Origin: Parabacteroides merdae ATCC 43184 | GTDB lineage: Bacteria > Bacteroidota > Bacteroidia > Bacteroidales > Tannerellaceae | Direction of reading: 5' to 3' | Length of the DNA: 64,000 bases | NCBI RefSeq assembly: GCF_025151215.1 | Contig: NZ_CP102286.1 | Location: forward strand, 2,046,001 to 2,110,000 | Shown: positions 1 through 8,220 of the stretch, piece after piece | How the letters are laid out: every line of letters starts with the position of its first letter | Numbering within the stretch: position 1 is the first letter of the stretch | Notes under the pieces: generated by a model | Seen by the model: the letters and a program-made list of their open reading frames with translations, nothing else | Databases searched by the model: none | Told to the model about the DNA's origin: nothing | Made by a program: the position numbers and the translations under genes

Positions 1-246
1 GTTATTGCCGGCTTTTTCTTCGGTTTATCCCAGACAGAATGGATAGCGGTCGTGATCGTAATCGGAGCCGTATTATCGGCAGAAGCAATCAATTCATCCA
101 TCGAATCATTGGCAGATTTAGTCTCACCCGAATACAACGAAATAATAAAAAAAACGAAAGACCTCGCGGCAGGAGCCGTCTTAATTATGGCAATAGCAGC
201 CGCCATAGTCGGATCGATTATTTTTTTCCCTAAACTGGGATTCTGA
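1..246 (+). CDS. dgkA: Diacylglycerol/undecaprenol kinase, C-terminal part (5' end outside window)
   Basis: The last 81 codons of a gene that begins before the window. The two hydrophobic stretches flank a helix reading SAEAINSSIESLADLVS, which fits the conserved E-x-x-N-[ST]-x-[IV]-E signature of the small membrane DgkA family. These integral inner-membrane kinases phosphorylate diacylglycerol or undecaprenol and recycle lipid for envelope synthesis. The protein ends with a hydrophobic helix and a short tail. The lipid substrate cannot be decided from sequence. The PAP2-type lipid phosphatase two genes downstream would act in the opposite direction on similar lipids, which may be coincidence. 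Confidence 0.85.
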   Translation, partial: VIAGFFFGLSQTEWIAVVIVIGAVLSAEAINSSIESLADLVSPEYNEIIKKTKDLAAGAVLIMAIAAAIVGSIIFFPKLGF

Positions 247-248
247 AT

Positions 249-275
249 GACTATTTAAAAGAATAGTCCTTTATT
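249..275 (+). terminator. Possible terminator after dgkA
   Basis: A 7-bp inverted repeat (GACTATT / AATAGTC) directly after the stop codon, followed by a T-rich run. The stem is short and AT-rich, so the call is tentative. Confidence 0.4.
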
Positions 276-277
276 TC

Positions 278-308
278 ATTGTTTTACAATTCTCTTTTCC
301 TATATTTG
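278..308 (+). promoter_or_regulatory. Bacteroidota-type promoter for the 343-1133 gene pair
   Basis: TATATTTG at 301-308 matches the -7 consensus TAnnTTTG of the primary sigma factor of Bacteroidota. ATTG at 278-281 lies 19 bp upstream as the -33 element. The start site is predicted near 315, giving a leader of about 28 nt. Confidence 0.65.
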
Positions 309-342
309 TGCCATTATTAATTAAACATTAAAACAGGAGATT

Positions 343-552
343 ATGGCACGCACAGTAAATTATCCGAAAAGAGCGGAAAAAATTAAAGAAATGATTGATG
401 ATTTAGTAAAGGAAATGGGACATTCTCCACACAGAATGTCTAAAAAAGACAAAATCAAACTCATTGACATTGACTTTGAAAATATCGACGTTGTAACACT
501 AATGCAAGTACAGGCACGTATCAGCCGCCTTATTCTTGAAAAAAGCAAATAA
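343..552 (+). CDS. Small conserved-looking hypothetical protein (69 aa)
   Basis: A charged, helical protein of 69 residues with no signal peptide or membrane segment, so probably cytoplasmic. The sequence is rich in Lys, Glu and Ile, and nothing in it points to a catalytic site. I do not recognise the family. Support for a real gene: a good -33/-7 promoter just upstream, a purine-rich GGAGA sequence 5 nt before the ATG, and codon use like its neighbours. A 23-nt gap separates it from the PAP2 phosphatase, so the two are probably co-transcribed. Confidence 0.7.
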   Translation: MARTVNYPKRAEKIKEMIDDLVKEMGHSPHRMSKKDKIKLIDIDFENIDVVTLMQVQARISRLILEKSK

Positions 553-575
553 ACGCAAATAAGACATATCTATAA

Positions 576-1133
576 ATGAAACGAATTCTTACCCTGATTT
601 TCATATTATTCGTTTGTTTATCGGGAAAGGCGCAGGAGGTTGAGATAAGCGGAAGCCGCAAGGCTGTCCGTACGTCAGGTGACGTGTTGGCGTTTGTAAC
701 GCCTGTAGCGAGTTTGACCACCGTATTGGTGTTGCAGGATTGGAAAGGATTGAAGCAAGGCGCTTTGGCAGGAGTTTCTACTATAGGTATGACATACGCC
801 CTGAAATATCTGATCAAGAAAGAGCGACCGGACGGTAGCGACAAACATTCGTTTCCTTCCATGCACACCTCAGTTTCATTTACGGGAGCTGCATTCATCC
901 AACGGCGCTATGGCTGGAAATGGGGAATTCCGGCCTATGCGATTGCCTCGTATGTCGGATGGAGCCGGACGTATGCCAAAAAGCACGACTGGTGGGACGT
1001 TGTGGCGGGAGCCGCTCTCGGAGCCGGAAGCGCTTACATTTTTACCCGTCCGTTTGCCACGAAGCATAACCTGTCTATCAGCCCTGTTGCGAGTGATAAA
1101 CACTTCGGCATATATGCTTCCATGACATTTTAG
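576..1133 (+). CDS. PAP2-family membrane-associated phosphatase, periplasmic
   Basis: A 185-residue protein with an N-terminal signal sequence ending near GKAQ (residue 20). All three PAP2 phosphatase motifs are visible: K77-x6-R84-P85, P94-S-M-H97 and S130-R131-x5-H137-x3-D141. H97 is the expected general acid and H137 the nucleophile. Family members remove phosphate from lipid phosphates such as undecaprenyl pyrophosphate or phosphatidic acid, and sometimes from LPS. The N-terminal part has fewer transmembrane helices than typical PAP2 proteins, and the C-terminal 30 residues look like an outer-membrane or periplasmic tail. The true substrate cannot be told from sequence. Confidence 0.85.
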   Translation: MKRILTLIFILFVCLSGKAQEVEISGSRKAVRTSGDVLAFVTPVASLTTVLVLQDWKGLKQGALAGVSTIGMTYALKYLIKKERPDGSDKHSFPSMHTSVSFTGAAFIQRRYGWKWGIPAYAIASYVGWSRTYAKKHDWWDVVAGAALGAGSAYIFTRPFATKHNLSISPVASDKHFGIYASMTF

Positions 1134-1139
1134 AAAATT

Positions 1140-1178
1140 AAGCCCGGCTTCACAGAGATCATAAAGCCGGGCTTTTTC
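1140..1178 (+). terminator. Rho-independent terminator after the PAP2 gene
   Basis: A perfect 11-bp inverted repeat AAGCCCGGCTT / AAGCCGGGCTT (1140-1150 and 1164-1174) followed by a T run. A strong intrinsic terminator. Confidence 0.85.
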
Positions 1179-1229
1179 ATACAAACAGTGAGCCATATTA
1201 AGCCTTGAGCTTTTGAAATCCAAACGATT

Positions 1230-2012
1230 ATGGATAAAGAATTACCTGAATCAGCATTAGGCATCAAGCCTCCCAAGTCGTATATCCGCGTCAGCAAAAG
1301 TAATCTGCCTGGCTACAAAGGCTATAAAGCCAGTGTCATCTTCCGCAGTACGATCGGCATTGAAACGATCGCCGAACGTATTGTTAAGAAAAGAAACGTA
1401 TACGGTAAAGAAACCCTTGTCACGGCTTTCAATATAATCAAAAACGAAATCTATGAGGCCATCGAAGAAGGCTTTAACGTCGACTTCGGTTTCGGCCGTA
1501 CGGAGATCACTGCAAGCGGTAGCTTCGAAAGCCTGGGCGAGAAGTTCAACCGCAAGAAACATACCCTCACGCCTTGTCTCCGTCCTTCGCCTCAACTGAA
1601 GCAGCGCACGGCACGCATCCCGGTCGAAAACATCACACAGGAAACGTTCGCCAATGCTCCGCGTCCGGCCTATGTCAGCCTCAAGATCGAACCTCGCACT
1701 GCTGACAGCACCGAACCTTACAACCAGCTTCCTGCCGGACGCCATCCGTTCATCTCGATCTACGGCAGCCGCCTGACGCTGATGGGCGGCCTGCCCGGCG
1801 TCGGCGTCAGGCTCCGGTGCGTCGCTACCGATGAAGAATATTTCTATCCCTCCAGCAAGATGTCCGTCAACTCGGTGAACCGCCTTTGCTTCCCCACCGA
1901 CATCGACTTTACGCCCGGTGAATGGGAAGCGATCATTGGTAGCCAGTACACTCCTACTTATCATTTATATAAGAAGGAACGTTACGGCTATCTCACCTTT
2001 ACCGTTGTGTGA
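1230..2012 (+). CDS. HU-like DNA-binding domain protein with C-terminal DUF4469
   Basis: A 260-residue cytoplasmic protein. Residues about 25-130 resemble the Bacteroidota HU/IHF-like DNA-binding fold, including a YGKETLVTAFNIIKNEIYEA helix and the GFNVDFGFGRTEITASGSFE strand pair. The C-terminal 100 residues match DUF4469, an immunoglobulin-like fold, with GSRLTLMGGLPGVG in the middle. Proteins of this architecture are widespread in Bacteroides and Parabacteroides and are assumed to be nucleoid-associated; their function is unproven. It stands alone, ends convergently against the ABC ATPase gene, and the spacer between them holds an elaborate hairpin array. An internal stretch (about 1740-1930) is clearly more GC-rich than the flanks. 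Confidence 0.8.
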   Translation: MDKELPESALGIKPPKSYIRVSKSNLPGYKGYKASVIFRSTIGIETIAERIVKKRNVYGKETLVTAFNIIKNEIYEAIEEGFNVDFGFGRTEITASGSFESLGEKFNRKKHTLTPCLRPSPQLKQRTARIPVENITQETFANAPRPAYVSLKIEPRTADSTEPYNQLPAGRHPFISIYGSRLTLMGGLPGVGVRLRCVATDEEYFYPSSKMSVNSVNRLCFPTDIDFTPGEWEAIIGSQYTPTYHLYKKERYGYLTFTVV

Positions 2013-2015
2013 CAC

Positions 2016-2152
2016 CTCGATGGTTACCTGCATTGAGTATGCCTCATAGTTATGAGGCTTATTACCTCATAGGTTTGAGGCTACACACCTCACAGGTTTG
2101 AGGTTTATCACCTCATAGCAATGAGGCATGTCGGATGCAGGTAACCATCGAG
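2016..2152. repeat. Nested hairpin array: 18-bp inverted repeat enclosing four 23-bp-period palindromic units
   Basis: The outer arms CTCGATGGTTACCTGCAT (2016-2033) and its exact reverse complement (2135-2152) enclose four palindromic units at 2041-2058, 2064-2081, 2087-2104 and 2110-2127. Each 18-bp unit has the form CCTCAYAGNNNTGAGG in its core and is followed by a 5-nt spacer (TTATT, TACAC, TTATC), giving an exact period of 23 bp. The array fills the gap between two convergent genes, so it may act as a bidirectional terminator, a nucleoid-protein target or a REP-like element. Confidence 0.9.
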
Positions 2153-2174
2153 CCTGCAAGATATCTGTGTTCAG

Positions 2175-2199
2175 AGAGCTGCGCAACGCTTTGCGCTCT
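2175..2199 (-). terminator. Hairpin just downstream of the ABC ATPase stop codon
   Basis: The interrupted stem AGAG..CGCAA / TTGCG..CTCT with a CTG bulge begins next to the stop codon of the minus-strand ATPase gene. There is no clear T tract, so termination is only inferred. Confidence 0.4.
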
Positions 2200-2865
2200 T
2201 TACATCACCTGCCGCCCATCGAAGAAGCGCACGGTGCGTGAGGTCTGGCGCGCCTGCTCTTCGTTATGGGTGACCATGACGATGGTGCGTCCGTCTTCCT
2301 TGTTCAATTTGTGGAGCAGTTCCATGACTTCAGCTCCCATCTTGGAGTCCAGGTTACCGGTCGGTTCGTCGGCAAGGATGATGTCGGGATTGCCGACGAT
2401 GGCACGGGCGATGGCGACACGCTGGCACTGGCCGCCGGAGAGCTGCGTCGGGAAGTGGCGCATGCGGTGCGAGAGACCGACCTTTTCGAGCACGGCGACG
2501 GCGGCTTCACGGCGTTCCTTGGCGCTGACCTTACGGTAAAGAAGGGGCAGTTCGACATTATCGAGTACGTTCAGCGAATTGATCAGATGGAAAGACTGGA
2601 AGACGAAACCTAACTTCTGGTTACGGAACTCAGCCAGTTGCTTGTCATTCATATTGATCGTATTGATTCCGGCAATCTCGACCGTGCCGGAAGTCGGAGC
2701 GTCCAGTAGCCCGATGATGTTCAGCAACGTAGATTTACCACAACCGGAAGGCCCCATGATACTCAGGAATTCTCCCTTATTGACCGTCAGGTTCACGTTC
2801 TCCAGGGCAACCGTCTCGATTTCTTTCGTCCGGTAGATCTTCTCAAGATTTGTAAGTGTTATCAT
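2200..2865 (-). CDS. MacB/LolD-type ABC transporter ATPase
   Basis: A 221-residue ABC ATPase with Walker A GPSGCGKST (38-46), signature LSGGQ (142-146), Walker B IILADEP (162-168) and an H-loop MVTHN near the end. The size and motifs fit the LolD/MacB/FtsE subgroup, which powers permeases that do mechanical work across the periplasm rather than import. The ATG at 2865 is preferred over an in-frame GTG/ATG further upstream, because conserved ABC sequence begins right there and the upstream stretch is occupied by a sigma-54-type promoter. It is the last gene of the minus-strand export operon, 166 bp after the preceding permease, and appears to have its own promoter. Confidence 0.92.
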   Translation of the reverse strand: MITLTNLEKIYRTKEIETVALENVNLTVNKGEFLSIMGPSGCGKSTLLNIIGLLDAPTSGTVEIAGINTINMNDKQLAEFRNQKLGFVFQSFHLINSLNVLDNVELPLLYRKVSAKERREAAVAVLEKVGLSHRMRHFPTQLSGGQCQRVAIARAIVGNPDIILADEPTGNLDSKMGAEVMELLHKLNKEDGRTIVMVTHNEEQARQTSRTVRFFDGRQVM

Positions 2866-2939
2866 AATCGTTATTGTTTGTTGTAGACAGGGTTGAAGCT
2901 GCCCGTTGTTATTATATTCTTTGTATGTGCTTCCAATCG

Positions 2940-2954
2940 GCAAATTGCGTACCA
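2940..2954 (-). promoter_or_regulatory. Sigma-54 (-24/-12) promoter before the ATPase gene
   Basis: On the minus strand the sequence reads TGGTACGCAATTTGC. It matches the RpoN consensus TGGYACG-N4-TTGC with GG and GC at the correct spacing. The predicted start near 2928 gives a leader of about 63 nt. Confidence 0.8.
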
Positions 2955-2992
2955 AAGAAGTAAATATCTATTAATCAATTATCAGACAAAAC

Positions 2993-3020
2993 ACAATGTG
3001 TCCAATATTGAACACATTGT
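2993..3020. promoter_or_regulatory. 28-bp dyad, candidate enhancer (UAS) for a sigma-54 activator
   Basis: The arms ACAATGTGTCCAAT and ATTGAACACATTGT are complementary at 13 of 14 positions. The dyad lies about 65-92 bp upstream of the predicted sigma-54 start, the usual place for an NtrC-type activator site. Its core TGTCCAATATTGAACA (2999-3014) recurs with one difference at 9587-9602. Confidence 0.75.
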
Positions 3021-3031
3021 CCGTTTTTGCA

Positions 3032-4303
3032 TCACTCGTAACGTAACGCCTCCGCCGGAGCCAATCGTACCGCCTTGCGCACTGGGAACCAAACACCTAT
3101 ACAGATCATGACACCCATCAGAAGATAGGTAAAACCGAAAGTCATGAGAAAACGCATAAATGTAAGCGGTTGGCGGTAAGAATCGAGCTGGTCCATATAA
3201 ACCATATTAAAGGCAAAGATGATCAACAAGGGCAATGTAAAGGCAAGCAAACAAAGTCCCTCGGTATACATATAGCGTTCCAACGTGATACGGTGAGCCC
3301 CCAAAGCCATCCGGAGCCCGATCTCTCCTTTGCGGTTCTGCATACGAAGCCAGAAAGTGCCGATGATGCCAAAGAAGACATTTACCAACATAAAGACCAT
3401 CAAGGAGATTTTGTTATTCGCCTCCCGTTCTTTCTGACTCAATTGCTGTTCACGGAAAGAGGAGATCGGGGTAATGCCGTAGACATAAAGATTGTTGACC
3501 TTCAGCCTCTCTCCCATTCCGTCCAGGAACAGGTTCATCTCGTTCTGCGTATAAGGACGTTTCATCCGAACACAGAACTCTGCGCTGCTGGCACCGAAGC
3601 TACTGACAGTTGAATTGTAAGTTTCACCTTCCAAGCACTGGAAATAAGAGGCTTCCGGACGTTCGTATTCGTTCGTGCGGATGGAAGTGGAAACCGCAGC
3701 GATCTCGGATGACAGATCATGACCGCCATGATACACGCGACGACCGACAATATTCGGGGCACCGTGATAGAAACCTTCCGCCATTTCCGGTGTGATCACA
3801 ATCACGTTATGCCGTCCGGCAACCTTGTCGTAGACCGGTTCTCCGTCGACCGTCCGGATACGGAAAAGGCGGAAATATTCCGGTGTGACATTGCGCATTT
3901 GGAACGACTCCATATGGGCCGCATAGATCGTGTCGCCATCCACCGGCTTGACTTCCCTCCAGGAATTGCCGTTCGAATAGGGACAAGAATAGAAAGTGAC
4001 ACAAACATCCTCCACTTCCGGGTTCTGACGGATCTGAGTCATCAACCGCGTCAAATCTTCCGGATCGGACGAATGATAGAGAGAATCAGGCACGTAGCCC
4101 GGCGCCTTTGCATCCAAATCGCTTAACTTAAAACGCCATACGTTTCCGATATCGAAGCCTAAAGGAGCATGATATGTCCGGTAATCCACCCAGAACGTAT
4201 CTATCATCATCCAGAGCACTGCAGCCACCACCGCCAACTCTGCAAATATCCAGCCGTTGCTGCGGCGCTGGTTCCACATTATCTTTAAAATATGTCTGAT
4301 CAT
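3032..4303 (-). CDS. FtsX/MacB-type ABC permease (type B, copy 2)
   Basis: A 423-residue permease. One membrane helix lies near residues 17-38, then a large periplasmic domain to about 285, then three C-terminal helices in the FtsX domain. It includes the family-typical GEIGLRMALGAHR motif after the second helix and ends in PAEALRYE. The N-terminus MIRHILKIMWNQRRSNGW is nearly the same as that of the permease at 5650-6918 and differs from the other two, so the operon holds two A/B permease pairs. It follows the type A copy by 10 bp. It probably forms part of an export or envelope-stress pump with the ATPase and the HlyD-like adaptor. Confidence 0.9.
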   Translation of the reverse strand: MIRHILKIMWNQRRSNGWIFAELAVVAAVLWMMIDTFWVDYRTYHAPLGFDIGNVWRFKLSDLDAKAPGYVPDSLYHSSDPEDLTRLMTQIRQNPEVEDVCVTFYSCPYSNGNSWREVKPVDGDTIYAAHMESFQMRNVTPEYFRLFRIRTVDGEPVYDKVAGRHNVIVITPEMAEGFYHGAPNIVGRRVYHGGHDLSSEIAAVSTSIRTNEYERPEASYFQCLEGETYNSTVSSFGASSAEFCVRMKRPYTQNEMNLFLDGMGERLKVNNLYVYGITPISSFREQQLSQKEREANNKISLMVFMLVNVFFGIIGTFWLRMQNRKGEIGLRMALGAHRITLERYMYTEGLCLLAFTLPLLIIFAFNMVYMDQLDSYRQPLTFMRFLMTFGFTYLLMGVMICIGVWFPVRKAVRLAPAEALRYE

Positions 4304-4313
4304 TGTATTGGAT

Positions 4314-5576
4314 TTATTTATTGTTCAATGCTTCCACAATTTGTTCACGGGAGATCCGGATTGCCGGAAGGCCGGCACTCAGCAGATTCAACAGTAGAGT
4401 GAAGAAAAGGGCGGCGGCAAACAGGACAGGCTTGAAAAGCATCTCGAAAGTAACCACTGTATCCTTTGTCAAAAGGAACGACTTGCCGAGTTGGAGCAAG
4501 ATAACAGACAGGACGATTCCGATCAAGCCCCCGATCAGAGTGATAATCAGATTCTCGCATAAGACCTGCATCAACAGACGTCCTTTCGTTGCCCCGAACG
4601 CTTTACGAAGCCCCACCTCGGAGCGGCGTTTTTGAACGGACGATTGGACGACACCTGTCAGGTTCAATGTCGGCACCAACAACAGGAACAACAACAAAGG
4701 AGCCGTTTGCGTCAGATATTCTTTCCATCCCCTCCGGATACCTCCGTCCATATCATTCGATCCCAACGCTACGTCCAAGCGGGAAAACACGAAGTTCATT
4801 CCTAAGACAAACTCACGGCCGGCAGCATTATAACGGCTGACCGCTTGTTTGATTTCCGCACGGATCGCCTCGAAATCACTTGCCGAATAAGCTAGGATAA
4901 CCCCTTGGAAACTACCGCAGACACCACCGCACGACCTACCGTTCACATAATTCGTATTGCTGGTATAGGGAACCCAAACATCCGCATAAGCACTGTTGGC
5001 TGCCCGCGTCGGAGCTTCCACCACTCCCGTAACGGCATACGGCACATAGCCCATCAACACCTCTTTTCCGATCGGGTCTTCCGATCCGAAAAGCTTGCGG
5101 GCCAACGTATTCGTAATGACCACACGAGGCAAGCCGGAAATGAAATCCGCCTCCGTAAACGGTTTGCCGGAAATGAAGCGGAAATCAAAGACCTTCCAGA
5201 AACCGGGATCGGTATACTTTATCACATACTCCTCGAACAGCTGGCGGTCCGACAGCGAGACGATCACCTTGCCACTCGCTATCGCCGTCACCGCTTCGGG
5301 GGTTTGAAGCGGATAAAGACATTCCTTCACGACACCATCGGACATGGCGGTCGAATTCCGGGTTTCACTATCCCGTGAATCTGCCCGTATCCCCATGATA
5401 TAAAGCATCCTGTCCCGGTTCGACTCCGGTCGAAAACCGACCAGCTTGATTTGGAACTGGAGAATCACCACCAGTATCATCGCAATCGAAAGTGCCGTTC
5501 CAAGAATCGAGATCACACTGGTAAGGCGATTCTCCTTCAATATCTGGATAGCTTGTTTAAAATACTGTCTGAACAT
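4314..5576 (-). CDS. FtsX/MacB-type ABC permease (type A, copy 2)
   Basis: A 420-residue permease with helix 1 at about 21-42, a periplasmic domain and three C-terminal helices. The FtsX motif RRSEVGLRKAFGATKG follows the second helix and the tail reads ISREQIVEALNNK. The N-terminus MFRQYFKQAIQILKENR matches the 6943-8202 protein and not the two type B permeases. It is translated 10 bp before the type B copy at 3032-4303, and a 73-bp spacer separates it from the preceding B copy. The periplasmic domain should contact the adaptor protein. The substrate is unknown. Confidence 0.9.
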   Translation of the reverse strand: MFRQYFKQAIQILKENRLTSVISILGTALSIAMILVVILQFQIKLVGFRPESNRDRMLYIMGIRADSRDSETRNSTAMSDGVVKECLYPLQTPEAVTAIASGKVIVSLSDRQLFEEYVIKYTDPGFWKVFDFRFISGKPFTEADFISGLPRVVITNTLARKLFGSEDPIGKEVLMGYVPYAVTGVVEAPTRAANSAYADVWVPYTSNTNYVNGRSCGGVCGSFQGVILAYSASDFEAIRAEIKQAVSRYNAAGREFVLGMNFVFSRLDVALGSNDMDGGIRRGWKEYLTQTAPLLLFLLLVPTLNLTGVVQSSVQKRRSEVGLRKAFGATKGRLLMQVLCENLIITLIGGLIGIVLSVILLQLGKSFLLTKDTVVTFEMLFKPVLFAAALFFTLLLNLLSAGLPAIRISREQIVEALNNK

Positions 5577-5649
5577 GAGAAAAGATATTTACGATTTATA
5601 ATTTATGATTTCTTGCTTATGGCCAATGATGAACATCCCATAAATCTTT

Positions 5650-6918
5650 TCATTCATAATGCAAAGCCTCCGCCGGATTCATCTTTGCAATCCTGCGTGC
5701 CGGGAACCAGATACCGAGCCAGATCATACCGGCCAGCAACAGACAACTGCTTCCGAAAGTGACAAGAAAACGCCACCAGGTGTAAGCCAATCGGTCTGTG
5801 TCCGGCAAATCGAAATAGAGCATATTGAATATAAACACCAAAACCACCGGAATCGTAAAGATCAGCAAGAAAAGACCTTCCACGTTCAAAAAACATTTCA
5901 ATGTGCCACGGGAAGCACCAAGAGCCGAACGAAGTCCCATTTCACCGCGGCGATACTGCGTACGGAGCCAAAATGTGCCGACAATACCGAAAAAGACATT
6001 CACCAGCATAAAACCGACAAGAGCTATTTTCTTCTTCAGATTGTCTATACTGCTTTTCAGTATAACCGGACGTTGTTCCTCCAACGGGATGACACTCGAT
6101 ACATACAGGTTATTCACTGACAGCCGTTCACCCATTTTCTCCAGGAAACTATCCATATCTTCCATACGAAACCCGTTTCTCATGCGGACCAGACAGTCCA
6201 TATTTTGAGGCTTTGCATCGGAAGCTGATTTGGCAATATCTTCGTCGGTCCTCATCAAATAATAGAAGCAAGGTTTGCTTTTCACATATTCGTTCTGACG
6301 GATGGGAGAGGTAACGGCAGCAACCGTTTCGGAAGTCGTACTCTTGGAACCCCATTTCACCTGCTTACCTTTGCCGGACCGCCCTTGGAAGAAATCAGTC
6401 TCCATATCCCCCGATATGACAATATCGCCTGTACTTTCCTCCACGATCGGACGTATCGGACGGCCCTCCCTGTCACTAATCCGCAAGACATCGAAATAAG
6501 AAACAGTCACATTAAACATCTGGTAATAATTGGCCTTTACGCTTGTATCAGCATCCGCCCGTACCAACTGGGACCAACTGTTCGACCAGGTATACGGACA
6601 AGAATTCATCGCCAAACATATTTCATCCACCTGCGGAGCCCGACGGATGTTGTCAACCAAACGGACCAGATCTTCTCCATCGGTAGTCGTAAGCAACGAA
6701 TCCGGGACATATCCCGGTATTTCAGGGCTCATCTTGCCGATATTCACCTTATAAACATTCGTTATATCGAAGCCCAACGGCTTGTAATAGGTATACAGAT
6801 TCACTAACAAAGAATCCATCATAATACATAACACGGCAAAAACCAATAATAGTTCCACAAATATCCAACCGTTATTCCGCCGTTGATGCCAGATTATTTT
6901 CAATATGTGCTTGATCAT
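5650..6918 (-). CDS. FtsX/MacB-type ABC permease (type B, copy 1)
   Basis: A 422-residue permease with helix 1 near 18-38, a periplasmic domain and three C-terminal helices. It carries GEMGLRSALGASRG and ends in PAEALHYE. It is the paralogue of 3032-4303: both open with a K-I-x-W-x-Q-R-R-x-N-N/S-G-W pattern and share CP-Y and FFGIXGTFWLR segments. In operon order it is the third gene. Copies A and B probably form a heterodimeric channel driven by the single shared ATPase at the end of the operon. No lesion is visible. Confidence 0.9.
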   Translation of the reverse strand: MIKHILKIIWHQRRNNGWIFVELLLVFAVLCIMMDSLLVNLYTYYKPLGFDITNVYKVNIGKMSPEIPGYVPDSLLTTTDGEDLVRLVDNIRRAPQVDEICLAMNSCPYTWSNSWSQLVRADADTSVKANYYQMFNVTVSYFDVLRISDREGRPIRPIVEESTGDIVISGDMETDFFQGRSGKGKQVKWGSKSTTSETVAAVTSPIRQNEYVKSKPCFYYLMRTDEDIAKSASDAKPQNMDCLVRMRNGFRMEDMDSFLEKMGERLSVNNLYVSSVIPLEEQRPVILKSSIDNLKKKIALVGFMLVNVFFGIVGTFWLRTQYRRGEMGLRSALGASRGTLKCFLNVEGLFLLIFTIPVVLVFIFNMLYFDLPDTDRLAYTWWRFLVTFGSSCLLLAGMIWLGIWFPARRIAKMNPAEALHYE

Positions 6919-6942
6919 CGTCTTCTTAATTTATAAGTTAAA

Positions 6943-8202
6943 CTATTCTCCGTCTTTCAGGGATATGACAATTTTCTGACGGGCAATGCGCATCGCCGGT
7001 ATGCCTGCCGAAAGCAGATTCAGCAGTAAGCTGAAAAACAAAGCCAATAAAAACACAGCCGGCTGGAAAATCATATCCCCGCTTAAAGCCGTATCACGGC
7101 TTTGTAGCAAAAAATCTTTGCAAACAGGCAAAAGCAACAGGGAAAGGAGCAGACCAACCAGACCGCCGATCAACGTAATCACACTGTTCTCGTACAATAT
7201 CTGGCGAACCAACACGCCGTAAGTCGCTCCAAATGCTTTACGCACTCCCATCTCCGCACGTCGTTTTTGCACGGCAGACTGTGTTACACCCAACAGGTTC
7301 AAAGCAGGCACAAGCAGCAGAAACAACAAAAGGCTACCGGTTTCCAAAAGATAATCTTTCACATCCACCTTACGTTGCCCGATCGAACCGATCGCTATGT
7401 CAAAACGTGTAATAGGATTCTCGAAGAAATTAATCTTCGCATCCTGCTTCATCCCGTTATAACGTTCTATCTGCTTCAACAATTCATGCCGGATCGCTTC
7501 GAAATCACGGCTGTCCTTTGCCAACAGGCAGATAGAAAACCAGCCGGCCATATTTTCGGAACTGGTATTCGTCATCAGGATACGGTCGGTCGTATAGGGG
7601 ACCCACACGTCACCGAAAGCCGTATCGGCGGCACGGCTGACGTCTTTCACCACACCGCAAACCGTATAGGTTGTCAAATCGATTATCACAGTTTTTCCTA
7701 CAACGTCTGTCGTTCCGTATAATTTCCGGGCCACACTCTCGGACACGACTGCTTGTGTAATCCCCGAATCAAAATCCGCTTGCGTAAATGGTTTACCGGT
7801 CAGAAAACGGAAAGAAAAGACTTTCCAGAAACCGGTGTCCGTATATTTGATCTGATATCCTTTATACATCCGTTTCCCTGGTATGGATAAAGGCTTCAAC
7901 TGCATGGCATAACCAGAAACCGCTTCCGGTATCTCCAATGAATAGAAACATTCCTTCACTGCTTCAGGAGACATGTTTCCCCGGTTCCATCCATTACTGG
8001 TCTTCACTTCCGTCCCACTATCCACATACATCATCCGGTCGCGGTTGTTCTCCGGATAAAAATTGGCGAACTGTATCTGGAACACCAGGACTACCACCAT
8101 AATCATAGCAATGGAGATGGCTGTACCCGCTATGGAAATGACACTGACAAGACGATTCTCCTTCAGCATCTGAATGGATTGCTTGATATATTGCTTGATC
8201 AT
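6943..8202 (-). CDS. FtsX/MacB-type ABC permease (type A, copy 1)
   Basis: A 419-residue permease, second gene of the operon and 18 bp after the adaptor gene. Its N-terminus MIKQYIKQSIQMLKENR and the FtsX motif RRAEMGVRKAFGATYG pair it with 4314-5576. The periplasmic region shows the MacB-like segments SESVARKLYGTTDVVGK and YTVCGVVKDV, which correspond to the family's extracytoplasmic porter subdomain. Four predicted membrane helices. It is intact and probably obligately assembled with the type B partner downstream. Confidence 0.9.
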   Translation of the reverse strand: MIKQYIKQSIQMLKENRLVSVISIAGTAISIAMIMVVVLVFQIQFANFYPENNRDRMMYVDSGTEVKTSNGWNRGNMSPEAVKECFYSLEIPEAVSGYAMQLKPLSIPGKRMYKGYQIKYTDTGFWKVFSFRFLTGKPFTQADFDSGITQAVVSESVARKLYGTTDVVGKTVIIDLTTYTVCGVVKDVSRAADTAFGDVWVPYTTDRILMTNTSSENMAGWFSICLLAKDSRDFEAIRHELLKQIERYNGMKQDAKINFFENPITRFDIAIGSIGQRKVDVKDYLLETGSLLLFLLLVPALNLLGVTQSAVQKRRAEMGVRKAFGATYGVLVRQILYENSVITLIGGLVGLLLSLLLLPVCKDFLLQSRDTALSGDMIFQPAVFLLALFFSLLLNLLSAGIPAMRIARQKIVISLKDGE

Positions 8203-8220
8203 AAAACTTACTATTACACG

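Noticed and set aside
2041..2127. CRISPR array
   Set aside because: Units are 18-bp palindromes with 5-nt spacers, without unique 30-nt spacers or nearby cas genes.
2866..2955. Longer N-terminus for the ABC ATPase
   Set aside because: The extra residues do not resemble any ABC sequence, and the sigma-54 promoter and likely start site lie inside this stretch.
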